A stretch of 64,000 nt of DNA. It comes from Hyphomicrobium_B sp001006785. Lineage in GTDB: Bacteria > Pseudomonadota > Alphaproteobacteria > Rhizobiales > Hyphomicrobiaceae. A model generated the notes under the pieces. That model ran no database searches and was not told the DNA's origin. It saw only the letters and a program-made list of their open reading frames with translations. The stretch's first letter is position 1, and every line of letters begins with the position of its first letter. A program made the position numbers and the translations under genes. The stretch is taken from the NCBI RefSeq assembly GCF_001006785.1, contig NZ_CDHO01000003.1:1488001-1552000 (forward strand), in the 5' to 3' direction. Shown piece after piece: positions 43,411 through 52,083 of this stretch.

Positions 43411-44724
43411 ATGATCACTCGGCGAAATTTCGTTAAATTCGTCGGGAGTGCTGCAGCCGTGGCAGCCGCGCCGAGTTGTCCGAGCGCTCAGGGCCCGCTT
43501 TTCAATGCGCCTACGGCCCCGGCCATTATTCAAAAACGAAAAATCAAGGTCGGACTGCTCTGGTCGCTCACCGGCCATCTTGCCGTAATCGAGAAGCCTT
43601 CTCGAGACGTTGCGCTTTTTTGGATCGGCGAAGTCAATCGCAATGGCGGCGTGGCGGGGGCCGAGATCGAACCCGTCATCATTGATACCCGTTCGGATCT
43701 AAAGGCCTGCCGTGCAGGAATTCTGCGGATCATGCTCCAGGAAGGAGCTTTGGCGACGTTCGGCGGCTACATCTCGGCAAGCCGAAGGGCAGTCATGCCG
43801 CTGGTCACGCAGCACAAGAGTTTGTTCTACTATTCCACATGCTACGAAGGCCGCGAGTGCTGGCAGCATATCATCTGCACGGGGCCGATCGCCAATCAGC
43901 ATACGTTCGATCTGATCCCGTACATGGCGGCCAATCACGGCAAGCGCGCGTATTTCGTCGGTTCCAATTATGTTTGGGCGCGCGAGATAAATCGCAATGC
44001 CAAACGCTGGCTCTTTGATGCCGACGGCGAGCTGGTCGGTGAACGCTATGTTCCGCTCGGAAGCGGAGAGTTTGAGGACGTGTTCGCTGACATCAAGCGA
44101 CAGGCGCCGGACTGGATTTTCTCAACGCTCGTCAGCGACTCGGACATCTATTTCCGGCTGAAGTATGTGCACGCGGGCCTTACGCCTGATCGCTTTCCGA
44201 CGGCTTCGCTCACAACATCCGAGCTTGAAATTAAAACGATCGGATCGGAATACGGTCACGGGCATATCCTTTGCGCGCCCTATTTTCAGAGTCTCGATAA
44301 TCCGACGAACAAGGTCTTTGTCGAAAAGTTTTTGTCCAGCCAGTTCGGGAAAAGCGGCGTAACGCACTACAATATGGAGGAGACTTACCTCGCCTTTCTC
44401 TATTTCAAAAAAGCTATAGAAGCAGTGGTGGAACACGAAGGGTTCGAAGCTCTGTCTCCGGAGAATGTTCGCCGGTATTCCGCGGGTTTGGAGCTGACCG
44501 ACGCGGAATCGCCCGAAGGACGGGTGCAAATCGATCCGTCTAATTTCAACAGCTGGTTGAAGCCGAAGATTGGCCGCTTCAATGCGGGCGGGCAGATCGA
44601 CGTCCTGTGGGAGCGAAAGGAGAACATCGCGCCGCTCCCTTACATGATCTATCCAGAGCGAGGCGTATGCAGACCGGATGGCCTGCACCTGACAAACGGA
44701 AGTGTGGTAAAAGCGGCATCATGA
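43411..44724 (+). CDS. Second amide-type substrate-binding protein, probably the sensor partner of the kinase
   Basis: A 437-residue paralogue of the transport binding protein at 33084-34391. The Tat-like signal is ITRRNFVKFVGS. Shared blocks include LFYYSTCYEGREC, IICTGPIANQH, AYFVGSNYVW and VTHYNMEETYLA. AAAGGGG lies upstream of the ATG at 43411. Its stop overlaps the histidine-kinase start as ATGA, and no extra permease is present. This suggests it feeds ligand information to the kinase in the periplasm, as LuxP does for LuxQ or TorT for TorS. The sensing role is inferred from gene order. Confidence 0.82.
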   Translation: MITRRNFVKFVGSAAAVAAAPSCPSAQGPLFNAPTAPAIIQKRKIKVGLLWSLTGHLAVIEKPSRDVALFWIGEVNRNGGVAGAEIEPVIIDTRSDLKACRAGILRIMLQEGALATFGGYISASRRAVMPLVTQHKSLFYYSTCYEGRECWQHIICTGPIANQHTFDLIPYMAANHGKRAYFVGSNYVWAREINRNAKRWLFDADGELVGERYVPLGSGEFEDVFADIKRQAPDWIFSTLVSDSDIYFRLKYVHAGLTPDRFPTASLTTSELEIKTIGSEYGHGHILCAPYFQSLDNPTNKVFVEKFLSSQFGKSGVTHYNMEETYLAFLYFKKAIEAVVEHEGFEALSPENVRRYSAGLELTDAESPEGRVQIDPSNFNSWLKPKIGRFNAGGQIDVLWERKENIAPLPYMIYPERGVCRPDGLHLTNGSVVKAAS

Positions 44725-46823
44725 AATTGCGTGCGATGGACCTTCTGGCGATGTGTGGCCGGGCATTTGTAATGCCCTTGCGGCACATCTTCGACAATCT
44801 GTCCGTCAGCCAAAAAGTCATGACGATCATCGTCGTCGAGATCCTGTCGTACTCTGTCATCACCTCAATCGCCGTTTATCAGATTCATCTGGTCGGCACC
44901 GAGATCCGGCAGATGGCCAATCTTTACATTCCGCTTCTGTCGGACATGGAATCAATACGCCGGCAAATTCAGGAAGAACGGCTGAATTTCAAAGACGTCG
45001 TATTTCATGGCGACCGCGTCGTATACGACAAGGACTCCGAAGACACCTACCTTACAGCCAGGACGAGATATTACGGCGCAAGCACGTCAATTATTGAAAA
45101 AATTTCGGCATCCGAAAACTTGATTTGGAAAGCCACCGAAGGCGGCGAACAGACAGGAGCATTGGTTCAGAATTTTGCGCCGCGTCTGCTCGCGCGGCTT
45201 GATGCCATTCGGGATGCGCATCAGAAAATAGCAGAGCAGATGAAGCGCATTTTCTCCCACGTGGAAAATGGCTCGTTCCTGATGGGCATGGAGCTTGTTG
45301 ACGGCGTCGGCCTCGACGAGAAGAAGTTGCTCGATGAACTCAATTTTCTGGAATCCGATCTTCAGCAGCTGAAGACCCGCTCTGTCGAATACGCCATAAG
45401 CGTCGAACATACGTCGTCCATCATGACGATCATATCGTCAATCCTGACCGTATGCATTGTGATCGCGGTTTTCTTCTTGGTCGTAAAAAAGAACATCGCG
45501 AAACCGCTGCATGTGCTGACCGACGCCATCAAGAACTTCAATCCGCTTGACGATAAAGTGGCTTCCGAAGAGCTTGCGGAGGTCATGTCTCGGGGCGACG
45601 AACTCGGCATGGTTGGCCGTTCGCTGAGTGATCTAAAGCAAGCCTTAAGTGCCAATAGTCATGCGCTGCAAGCCGCGAAGGTTTCGGCGGAGCGTGCGGA
45701 CCTTGCCAAATCGCGCTTCCTCGCAGCGGCGAGCCATGACATGCGGCAGCCATTGCACGCGATGCAAATGTACATTGCCGCGCTCCGCCACCGTATCCAG
45801 GATCGCGAGACGCTTGCGATTCTTTCAGATACGCAGGCCGTCGCGATGGCGGCCAGCAGGTTGCTCAATTCTCTTCTTGATGTTTCGCAGCTCGAAGCCG
45901 GCGTCGTGATTCCGCAGAAGGAAGATTTTCGCGTCCAAGATCTTTTCAATCGGGTGACGATTTCGTTCTTGCCGCTATCCTACAAGAAAAACCTTTCCCT
46001 ACGCACCGTATCGACGTCTGCGGTTGTGCATAGCGATCCGGCTTTGCTCGAACGTATCATTGGAAACTTTCTCGCCAATGCCGTCACATACACGCAGACG
46101 GGTCGCATCCTGCTCGGATGCCGTCAGCGCGGAAATGATGTCATAATTCAGGTTTGGGATAGCGGACCGGGTATCCCCGCCGAGCAGGCTGAATATATAT
46201 TCGAAGATTTTCGTCAGCTGCACAACGAAGAGCGGGACAGAAGCAAAGGCATTGGTCTCGGATTGGCGATCGTGCGCCGCCTCGGTAACTGTCTGGGTCA
46301 TAAAATCGAGCACAGTTCGAAGGTCGGCCGTGGATCGTATTTCGGTGTCGTCGTGCAGCGAGGTGTGCGCGCACCTGAGCCGGATCAATTCAATGAATGC
46401 TCGGAAGTCGCGAATGATCTGACGGGAACGCGAGTGCTTCTGATCGAAGACGATCTTGCTGCAAGTCAGGCAACGGCGCTTCTGATGCGCTCTTGGAAAT
46501 GTGAGGTATGCTGCGCGCGGAGCATGGACGCTGCAATTGAGCTCGTCGAAACCGGAAAATGCGTTCCGACGATCATCATCGCCGATTATCGATTGCCGGA
46601 CAAGCAGGACGGCATCCACGTCATTCAGCGCGTTCAGTCTGTCCTTAAAAAGCAGGTGCCGGCGATCATCGTCACGGGCGAAAGCGATTTGAATGTTATT
46701 AGGGAAATTGAAAAGACAAATTACGTCATTCTGCGGAAGCCTGTGAGGTCGGCGAAGTTGCGCCGCCTTATCACCTACTACGCCATGCAGGATGAGCCGG
46801 CGTACGAGGATTGCGCGAGTTAG
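44721..46823 (+). CDS. Hybrid sensor histidine kinase with C-terminal receiver domain
   Basis: A 700-residue membrane kinase. Helix one is about 33-55 (VMTIIVVEILSYSVITSIAV); a periplasmic helical sensor of about 180 residues follows; helix two is about 233-257; then a HAMP-like linker. The phospho-acceptor is His339 (AASHDMRQPLHAM). ATPase boxes are NFLANAV, VWDSGPGIP and GIGLGLAIVRRLG. The receiver domain near 570-690 has EDD and phospho-Asp622 (IIADYRLP). ATG at 44721 overlaps the binding-protein stop. It probably senses the loaded binding protein and acts on the NarL-type regulator at 31814-32518. Confidence 0.9.
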   Translation: MKLRAMDLLAMCGRAFVMPLRHIFDNLSVSQKVMTIIVVEILSYSVITSIAVYQIHLVGTEIRQMANLYIPLLSDMESIRRQIQEERLNFKDVVFHGDRVVYDKDSEDTYLTARTRYYGASTSIIEKISASENLIWKATEGGEQTGALVQNFAPRLLARLDAIRDAHQKIAEQMKRIFSHVENGSFLMGMELVDGVGLDEKKLLDELNFLESDLQQLKTRSVEYAISVEHTSSIMTIISSILTVCIVIAVFFLVVKKNIAKPLHVLTDAIKNFNPLDDKVASEELAEVMSRGDELGMVGRSLSDLKQALSANSHALQAAKVSAERADLAKSRFLAAASHDMRQPLHAMQMYIAALRHRIQDRETLAILSDTQAVAMAASRLLNSLLDVSQLEAGVVIPQKEDFRVQDLFNRVTISFLPLSYKKNLSLRTVSTSAVVHSDPALLERIIGNFLANAVTYTQTGRILLGCRQRGNDVIIQVWDSGPGIPAEQAEYIFEDFRQLHNEERDRSKGIGLGLAIVRRLGNCLGHKIEHSSKVGRGSYFGVVVQRGVRAPEPDQFNECSEVANDLTGTRVLLIEDDLAASQATALLMRSWKCEVCCARSMDAAIELVETGKCVPTIIIADYRLPDKQDGIHVIQRVQSVLKKQVPAIIVTGESDLNVIREIEKTNYVILRKPVRSAKLRRLITYYAMQDEPAYEDCAS

Positions 46824-47040
46824 CCGGCAAGCGTCCGATAAGCGGTACGAACAAGGTAATCGGATTTCCATCCGGGTCGGCAATCCTTTCAGGAAAGACG
46901 TCCTAGACCGTGCGCATTTCACGGCGCGACCAGATTGCCATTCGTGCCTCCCTCGTCAAACCCGACAAGAAATTTTCGTCTCCTTCGAACTGCAATAGCG
47001 CCAAGCGTTGCAACGGGATGGTTATTGGAAAGGAGGCGTG
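46824..47040 (-). pseudogene. Fragment of a VOC (glyoxalase-type) gene with an in-frame stop
   Basis: On the minus strand, FPERIADPDGNPITLFVP is encoded after a TAG at 46903-46905 in the same frame as LQFEGDENFLSG upstream. DPDGNPITLF is the usual C-terminal signature of vicinal oxygen chelate proteins. The rest of the domain is not recognisable, so it looks like a decayed gene end. It lies between the kinase and porin genes, in a 400-bp gap with no intact gene. Confidence 0.4.
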
Positions 47041-47110
47041 TGAACGCCCATGCCCAGTTTCCAAATCTGCATGCGATCGCTCAGTGGCTTTGGGCTTAGA
47101 CAGCTGAAAC

Positions 47111-47140
47111 AAAAAGCCCGACACCTGAGGGGTGTCGGGC
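47111..47140 (-). terminator. Rho-independent terminator of the porin gene
   Basis: On the minus strand a 10-bp perfect stem (GCCCGACACC / GGTGTCGGGC) with a five-base loop is followed by TTTTT. It lies about 90 bp after the porin stop, consistent with terminating that gene. Confidence 0.85.
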
Positions 47141-47227
47141 AAGTGGGGTTGAATGACGGGTCGTCCAAATAGTCAAACGTGGTAGTGCGTAGTAATAGTT
47201 TAGTGGCAGTGTAGGGAATGCAGTGTC

Positions 47228-48523
47228 TTAGAAATTGATCATTGCACCGGTGACGATGGTCGACATGTTTTTCGTGTTTACACCGGGAACATCGACGTCG
47301 TGATCTCTGTAGCGAAGCCAGACAGACATCGCCGCAGCGTCGATTTCTTGAACAACGCCGACTCCCCAAAATTGAGCGCTCGACCCTCTGACGACACGGC
47401 CAACATCGTCCGACGTATCGTTCGCCGTGCCACTGTCGTTGATGACGAATGCGCTATTGTTGGCGCCGAGATATTCAGCATAAGGGATCGTCGCGCCGAG
47501 TGACGAAAGCTTCATGCGAACGCCGCTCTTGAGATACCAGGTATCGGTATCTGGATTGTTCATCGGATTGACGTCTTGAGACAGGTGACCCCATGCACCC
47601 GTCGCAAACCAGCCTGACGGAAGATGCTGCAAATAAAGGCCAGCCTGGGTGTATTTGAGCTTTCCATCCGGCGGCGCGCCGAGAGCAGAGTCCATGCTTT
47701 CCGAATACGTCACGACACCAGAGATTTTGAAATCGCCGATCGTGTTGTGGTACCAGCCCGCAACGGCCCAGATGTCATCCTCGCCCCAGGATGCCGAAGC
47801 GGAGAATCCAGAAAATACTGGAGAGTCATACCGCACTACGTTTCGCGGAACGGCATCGCAGTCGCCTGGGCCGCCGCCGTAGCCACGGCAAGAAGAAGCA
47901 TTTCCCCAAATCAGAGAATCGCCCGGAGCAAAGTTGCCTCGAACATTGAAGCCAAAGACGTCATAGGCAACCCAATATGCGGCCGCCAAGGTTCCAGAGC
48001 TGTCGAGCGCAACGACGGCGCTGTCGTCAGCAGGAGAAATCCTGCCCACGCTGATCTTGCCGAGATCTTCGCTTTTCACGAACCAATAGGAATAAAGAAC
48101 CTGTGTCGCGTTCGTCGTTCCGGTGAAGATCGAAGGACCATCCGGCGTGGTTTGGTTCGTCGTGTAGACGTCGCTGGTGATGGCTTCGATATGCAGGACA
48201 TAGCCGGCCGTGATGCCACGCGCGATTTGAGCTTCGCCTCTAAAATTGACGTTGCTGGCGAAGGCGCTACCAAGCCCGGTAACATATGTGTTGGACTGGA
48301 CGCCGTCGTCCCAATGGACAACCTGCTCAGCAATCCACCCCGACACGGTAAGCGAGACTTTGCGGTTGCCCTTTCGAGCCGCAGTCGATTCAAGTTCAGC
48401 AATCCGCTCTTCGAGATCGGCACAGCAATTGCCGCCCAAATCTGCGGCGGACGCGTTACTCACCCCTACAACACCTAACGAACCAGCCGCGAACGCCGCT
48501 GCGAGGACTATCTTTTTATACAT
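47228..48523 (-). CDS. Outer-membrane porin
   Basis: A 431-residue outer-membrane beta-barrel protein. A signal peptide (MYKKIVLAAAFAAGSLGVVG) is followed by a short coiled coil (CCADLEERIAELEST, about 33-47) and then alternating strands ending in a C-terminal Phe (GAMINF), the barrel assembly signal. Rhizobiales porins have this pattern. Two CTAAAG-type motifs lie upstream, shared with the regulator/transporter control region, so it may admit the amide across the outer membrane as part of the same regulon (inference). It ends at a strong terminator. Confidence 0.85.
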   Translation of the reverse strand: MYKKIVLAAAFAAGSLGVVGVSNASAADLGGNCCADLEERIAELESTAARKGNRKVSLTVSGWIAEQVVHWDDGVQSNTYVTGLGSAFASNVNFRGEAQIARGITAGYVLHIEAITSDVYTTNQTTPDGPSIFTGTTNATQVLYSYWFVKSEDLGKISVGRISPADDSAVVALDSSGTLAAAYWVAYDVFGFNVRGNFAPGDSLIWGNASSCRGYGGGPGDCDAVPRNVVRYDSPVFSGFSASASWGEDDIWAVAGWYHNTIGDFKISGVVTYSESMDSALGAPPDGKLKYTQAGLYLQHLPSGWFATGAWGHLSQDVNPMNNPDTDTWYLKSGVRMKLSSLGATIPYAEYLGANNSAFVINDSGTANDTSDDVGRVVRGSSAQFWGVGVVQEIDAAAMSVWLRYRDHDVDVPGVNTKNMSTIVTGAMINF

Positions 48524-48592
48524 TATTCCCCCTCCCTGGAGATGTGAGTTTGGCGGAAGGTATCATGCGGATTGATTCAGGCAATACATAGC

Positions 48593-48641
48593 TTATTACT
48601 TTAGTATGTAATGATGCTATATAGCAACATATCTTTAGACA
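48593..48641 (-). promoter_or_regulatory. Two CTAAAG-type motifs and a palindrome upstream of the porin
   Basis: On the minus strand, TCTAAAGATAT (about 48629-48639) and ACTAAAGTAAT (about 48595-48605) match the core of the sites at 28882 and 32844. Their centres are about 32 bp apart, three helical turns. A perfect palindrome GCTATATAGC lies between them at 48616-48625. The whole gap 48524-48995 has no other supported gene; one open frame at 48700-49041 looks spurious. Confidence 0.45.
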
Positions 48642-48995
48642 TATAGAAAATATCGATCGATTTCAATGGCATCGCGAGATCGGGCCTCAAGGGTATAAGG
48701 TGACGACCTTAGTCAGCGCTAGGTGGATGCTTATCTGCCGTAGCGACGAAGACGACCGTATCAAAAAGTATATCGAGTACGATCGTGCCGGCACCGCATT
48801 GACGGTCGCCGCTATGAGATTGCGAATTGGAGCGCAATTTGTGGGGTCAACTCCGCCCCGGGGCCATGATTTGTTCGGTGAGAGCGTTGACTGCCAATGT
48901 GGCCATTCGCCGGGCGCATCGCGCGGGCGAAAGGCGGCGCCGGGTATGGTAGAGCGCCTGCGTTATAGCGGAGCGACGCTGCTGGAGTGCGACGG

Positions 48996-50945
48996 GTGGG
49001 GAACGGACATCTCGGATATCGACCCGAACTCGACGGTCTGAGGGCCGTCGCGGTCGTCTCCGTGTTTCTCTGCCACCTCGGTATGACGCCATTCTCCGGC
49101 GGCTACGTCGGCGTCGACGTGTTCTTTGTGCTCTCCGGATTTCTGATCACCCAGATCATTGCCGCCGATCTGCGGGCGGGCAGGTTCAGTCTCGCGAACT
49201 TTTATGAGCGGCGCATCCGCCGGATCGTCCCGGCTCTGGTCTTTGTCTGCGCCTTCTCGACGGTCGCCGCCGTCGCCGTTCTGCTGCCGAGTGAATTGAA
49301 GGCGTATGCCACGAGCCTGCTGGCGACGGCACTCTCGGTGAGCAACGTCTGGTTCTCGAGCATGACCGGGTATTTCGACCCGGCCGCCGCGACGCAGCCG
49401 CTACTGCACACCTGGAGTCTCGGCGTCGAAGAGCAGTTCTACGTGGCGTTTCCGCTTCTGCTCGCGCTCGCGTATCGGCTCGGGCAAAAGGGCGTATCGC
49501 TTTTCGTCTGCGGCGCGCTCGTGATCTCGCTCGCGATGAGTATCGCGCTGACACCTGATAATAACCGCTCCGCGTATTTCCTGATCCACACCCGCGCTTG
49601 GGAACTGCTGCTCGGCAGCGTGATCGCGCTCGGGCTTATTCCTGCTCCGGTGCGGACGTGGCAGCGGGAAAGCGCAAGCATCATCGGACTGCTCGCCATT
49701 GCCGTGGCCGTTGTCTGCTTCGGTGAGAAGACGCCGTTCCCAGGATATGCCGCCTTGTTGCCATGCGTCGGGGCAGCGCTGATCATTTGGGCGGGCGGCA
49801 CCACGCTCGTCGCGCGCGGCTTGAGCTATGCGCCGATCGTTTTCGTCGGCTTGATTTCGTATAGCTTGTATCTTTGGCACTGGCCGCTGATCGTCTTCGC
49901 GAAGCTTCTGCTCGTGCAGCCGTTCACGCCAATGCAGCAACTGACTTTGATCGCGGTCGCGACCGCGCTTTCGATCCTGACCTGGCGCTTCGTCGAAACG
50001 CCGTTCCGCCGCCGCTCAGGCGCGATGTCGAGCAGGAAAGCGGTCTTCGCGGGCGGCGGCTTGAGTCTCGGCGCGTTGGCGATCGCGGCGGCGATGCTCG
50101 TCGGCGTTCAAGGCATGCCGAACCGCTTCCCGTCGGAAATCCTGAGCATCGCTGCGGCAGCCCAGGACGCGAGCCCCAGGCGCGGCGCATGCCATTTCGA
50201 TGGTACGCTTGCAGGCGACTTTGAAAAATCCTGCGTTCTCGGAGCCCCCGTCGCGCCGACTGCCATCGTCTATGGCGACAGCCACGGCGCCGAATTGGCC
50301 GTCGCGCTGGGCGCACTCGCAGAACTCAGAAATGAGAGCGTCCGCGAATTGACCGCATCAGGCTGTCCGCCCGCGCTCGATTTTACATACCCTGGCAAAG
50401 GCGAATGCCCCGCGTACAACGCGAAAACGATCGAACATCTGGTTGCGCTTGCCCCAACGACGATCGTCGTGGCGGCAAACGCGGTCGCGTGGACGCAGGA
50501 ATACTCGACCGACTTCACGCGAGGTCTGGAAGCGGCGCTCCGGGCAATGTCGTCCGCTGGCCACCGCGTCATACTGTTTGGCCAGGTGCCGCCGCATCCG
50601 AACCAGCTGCCTGTCCCGGCCACGTTGGCGCGACAAGCCATGCTCGGAACAAAGCCCGAGACATATGCTTTTCGGCCCGACATGCAGGCCTTGCGAAAGC
50701 TCGATGCGACGCTCGCAGGCCTCGCCTCGGCCGCTGGCGCGACCTATATTTCCTTGCTTCCGGCGCTCTGCAATGAGAACGAATGCAAAGCAGCGATCGA
50801 TGGCGCGGTCCTGTATTTCGATGATAACCACTTGACCGTCGCCGGTGAGAAGCTGATAGCGGCGAAACTCCTCGCTCCGGTATTATGGCCTGGCGAAACG
50901 GCGGCCCAGTCCATCGACAGCGGGAAGCCTGCCACCCTGCCATGA
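48996..50945 (+). CDS. OafA/YrhL-type acyltransferase with SGNH domain
   Basis: A 649-residue membrane protein. The N terminus RPELDGLRAVAVVSVFLCHL is the acyltransferase-3 signature, and about ten helices follow to residue 375. The C-terminal part is an SGNH/GDSL-like domain with GDSH in VYGDSHGAEL (about 425) and DDNHLT near residue 610. Such proteins O-acetylate surface polysaccharide or lipopolysaccharide. GTG at 48996 has GGAG 8 bp upstream; GTG at 48987 is also in frame. Confidence 0.88.
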   Translation: MGNGHLGYRPELDGLRAVAVVSVFLCHLGMTPFSGGYVGVDVFFVLSGFLITQIIAADLRAGRFSLANFYERRIRRIVPALVFVCAFSTVAAVAVLLPSELKAYATSLLATALSVSNVWFSSMTGYFDPAAATQPLLHTWSLGVEEQFYVAFPLLLALAYRLGQKGVSLFVCGALVISLAMSIALTPDNNRSAYFLIHTRAWELLLGSVIALGLIPAPVRTWQRESASIIGLLAIAVAVVCFGEKTPFPGYAALLPCVGAALIIWAGGTTLVARGLSYAPIVFVGLISYSLYLWHWPLIVFAKLLLVQPFTPMQQLTLIAVATALSILTWRFVETPFRRRSGAMSSRKAVFAGGGLSLGALAIAAAMLVGVQGMPNRFPSEILSIAAAAQDASPRRGACHFDGTLAGDFEKSCVLGAPVAPTAIVYGDSHGAELAVALGALAELRNESVRELTASGCPPALDFTYPGKGECPAYNAKTIEHLVALAPTTIVVAANAVAWTQEYSTDFTRGLEAALRAMSSAGHRVILFGQVPPHPNQLPVPATLARQAMLGTKPETYAFRPDMQALRKLDATLAGLASAAGATYISLLPALCNENECKAAIDGAVLYFDDNHLTVAGEKLIAAKLLAPVLWPGETAAQSIDSGKPATLP

Positions 50946-50995
50946 CGCCCTCATGCGGCGTCAACATACGAAACGAATAACGAGTTCACGACACG

Positions 50996-51829
50996 ATGAT
51001 TGATCAAGCAGCGCGCACGACGGTCGCGGCGTTTTATAAATTCGTCGATATCGATGATCCCGCAACCCTGCAGCGCGAACTTCGCGCATTCTGCGCGGAG
51101 CGTGACGTCAAGGGAACGATCCTCATCGCGCCTGAAGGCATCAATGCCACGATTTCCGGACCCGACGCCGACATCGCGGCCGCCATCACCAGACTTCGAT
51201 CAGATTCCCGTTTCGCGACTCTCGGCGTCAAATATTCTTACGCGGCCGCGCATCCGTTCAAGCGCTTCAAGGTGAAGGTCAAACGCGAGATCGTCACCTT
51301 CGGCGTTCCCGGTCTGCATCCGTCGACGTTGACCGGTCACCTCGTCGAACCGAAAGATTGGAACGCGCTGATCTCAGACCCTGACGTGGTCGTCATCGAC
51401 ACGCGCAACGATTACGAATTCGGCATCGGCACGTTCGAAGGCGCACGCAATCCGCGCACGCGCTCGTTCAGTGCGTTCCGCGATTACATATCGTCCGAAC
51501 TCCAAAGCACGCCGGACAAGAAAATCGCGATGTTCTGCACCGGCGGCATTCGTTGCGAGAAGGCAAGCTCGTATCTCCTCGCGCAAGGGTTCACCGATGT
51601 TCATCAACTGAGCGGCGGCATTCTCAAGTACCTCGAGGAAATCCCTGCTGACGAAAGCCTGTGGCGCGGCGAGTGTTTCGTGTTCGACGAACGCGTTGCG
51701 CTGGAGCACGGCGTCCATCGGGGCCATCACGAACTCTGCGCCCGGTGCGGAAGCCCGCGCCGCGCTGGAGATGCGCAGAGCGACGACCACCTCTGCGCCG
51801 CCTGCAACGGAGCCATTCAATCGGCGTGA
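50996..51829 (+). CDS. trhO: tRNA uridine(34) hydroxylase TrhO (rhodanese family)
   Basis: A 277-residue cytoplasmic protein of the YceA/TrhO family, which makes 5-hydroxyuridine at tRNA wobble position 34. The N-terminal acylphosphatase-like region is ALERDVKGTILIAPEGINATIS-like; the rhodanese domain has the active-site loop CTGGIRCEKAS (about 181-191). A zinc-type Cys tail (CARCGSPRRAGDAQSDDHLC) is present at the C terminus. ATG at 50996 is used. Not functionally tied to its neighbours. Confidence 0.88.
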   Translation: MIDQAARTTVAAFYKFVDIDDPATLQRELRAFCAERDVKGTILIAPEGINATISGPDADIAAAITRLRSDSRFATLGVKYSYAAAHPFKRFKVKVKREIVTFGVPGLHPSTLTGHLVEPKDWNALISDPDVVVIDTRNDYEFGIGTFEGARNPRTRSFSAFRDYISSELQSTPDKKIAMFCTGGIRCEKASSYLLAQGFTDVHQLSGGILKYLEEIPADESLWRGECFVFDERVALEHGVHRGHHELCARCGSPRRAGDAQSDDHLCAACNGAIQSA

Positions 51830-51944
51830 ATTGTCGGGCGAGCGTGGATGCAACGGCCGCCTGCCGCCATGCCGATTTGGTTAGCAGCGCTTAATCTGAA
51901 ATTTCGTCCGCTAAAATTATCGGCGCGAGGAAAAAACCGGCTGA

Positions 51945-52043
51945 ATGGCGTCGAAAGAGGCACCTAAGCTCTTAGGGACGCTTGCAAATGCCGTCGCGAT
52001 TGCGACCTCGGGCCTCTCTGACTACCTGTCAAAGATGCTATAG
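51945..52043 (+). CDS. Possible 32-residue micro-protein upstream of bluB-cobA
   Basis: A short frame encodes a regular, weakly amphipathic peptide (KLLGTLANAVAIATSGL in the middle, ending DYLSKML). GAGGA lies about 13 bp upstream, which is far. It is in the 254-bp gap before the bluB-cobA gene. It may be a leader peptide or chance; coding evidence is weak. Confidence 0.2.
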   Translation: MASKEAPKLLGTLANAVAIATSGLSDYLSKML

Positions 52044-52083
52044 GAGCGTTTTCGACTCTGTAGCGCGGTTCGAAACCGGGTAA

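Noticed and set aside
48700..49041. 113-residue frame upstream of the acyltransferase
   Set aside because: No family match, overlaps the likely acyltransferase start and has no ribosome binding site; treated as chance.
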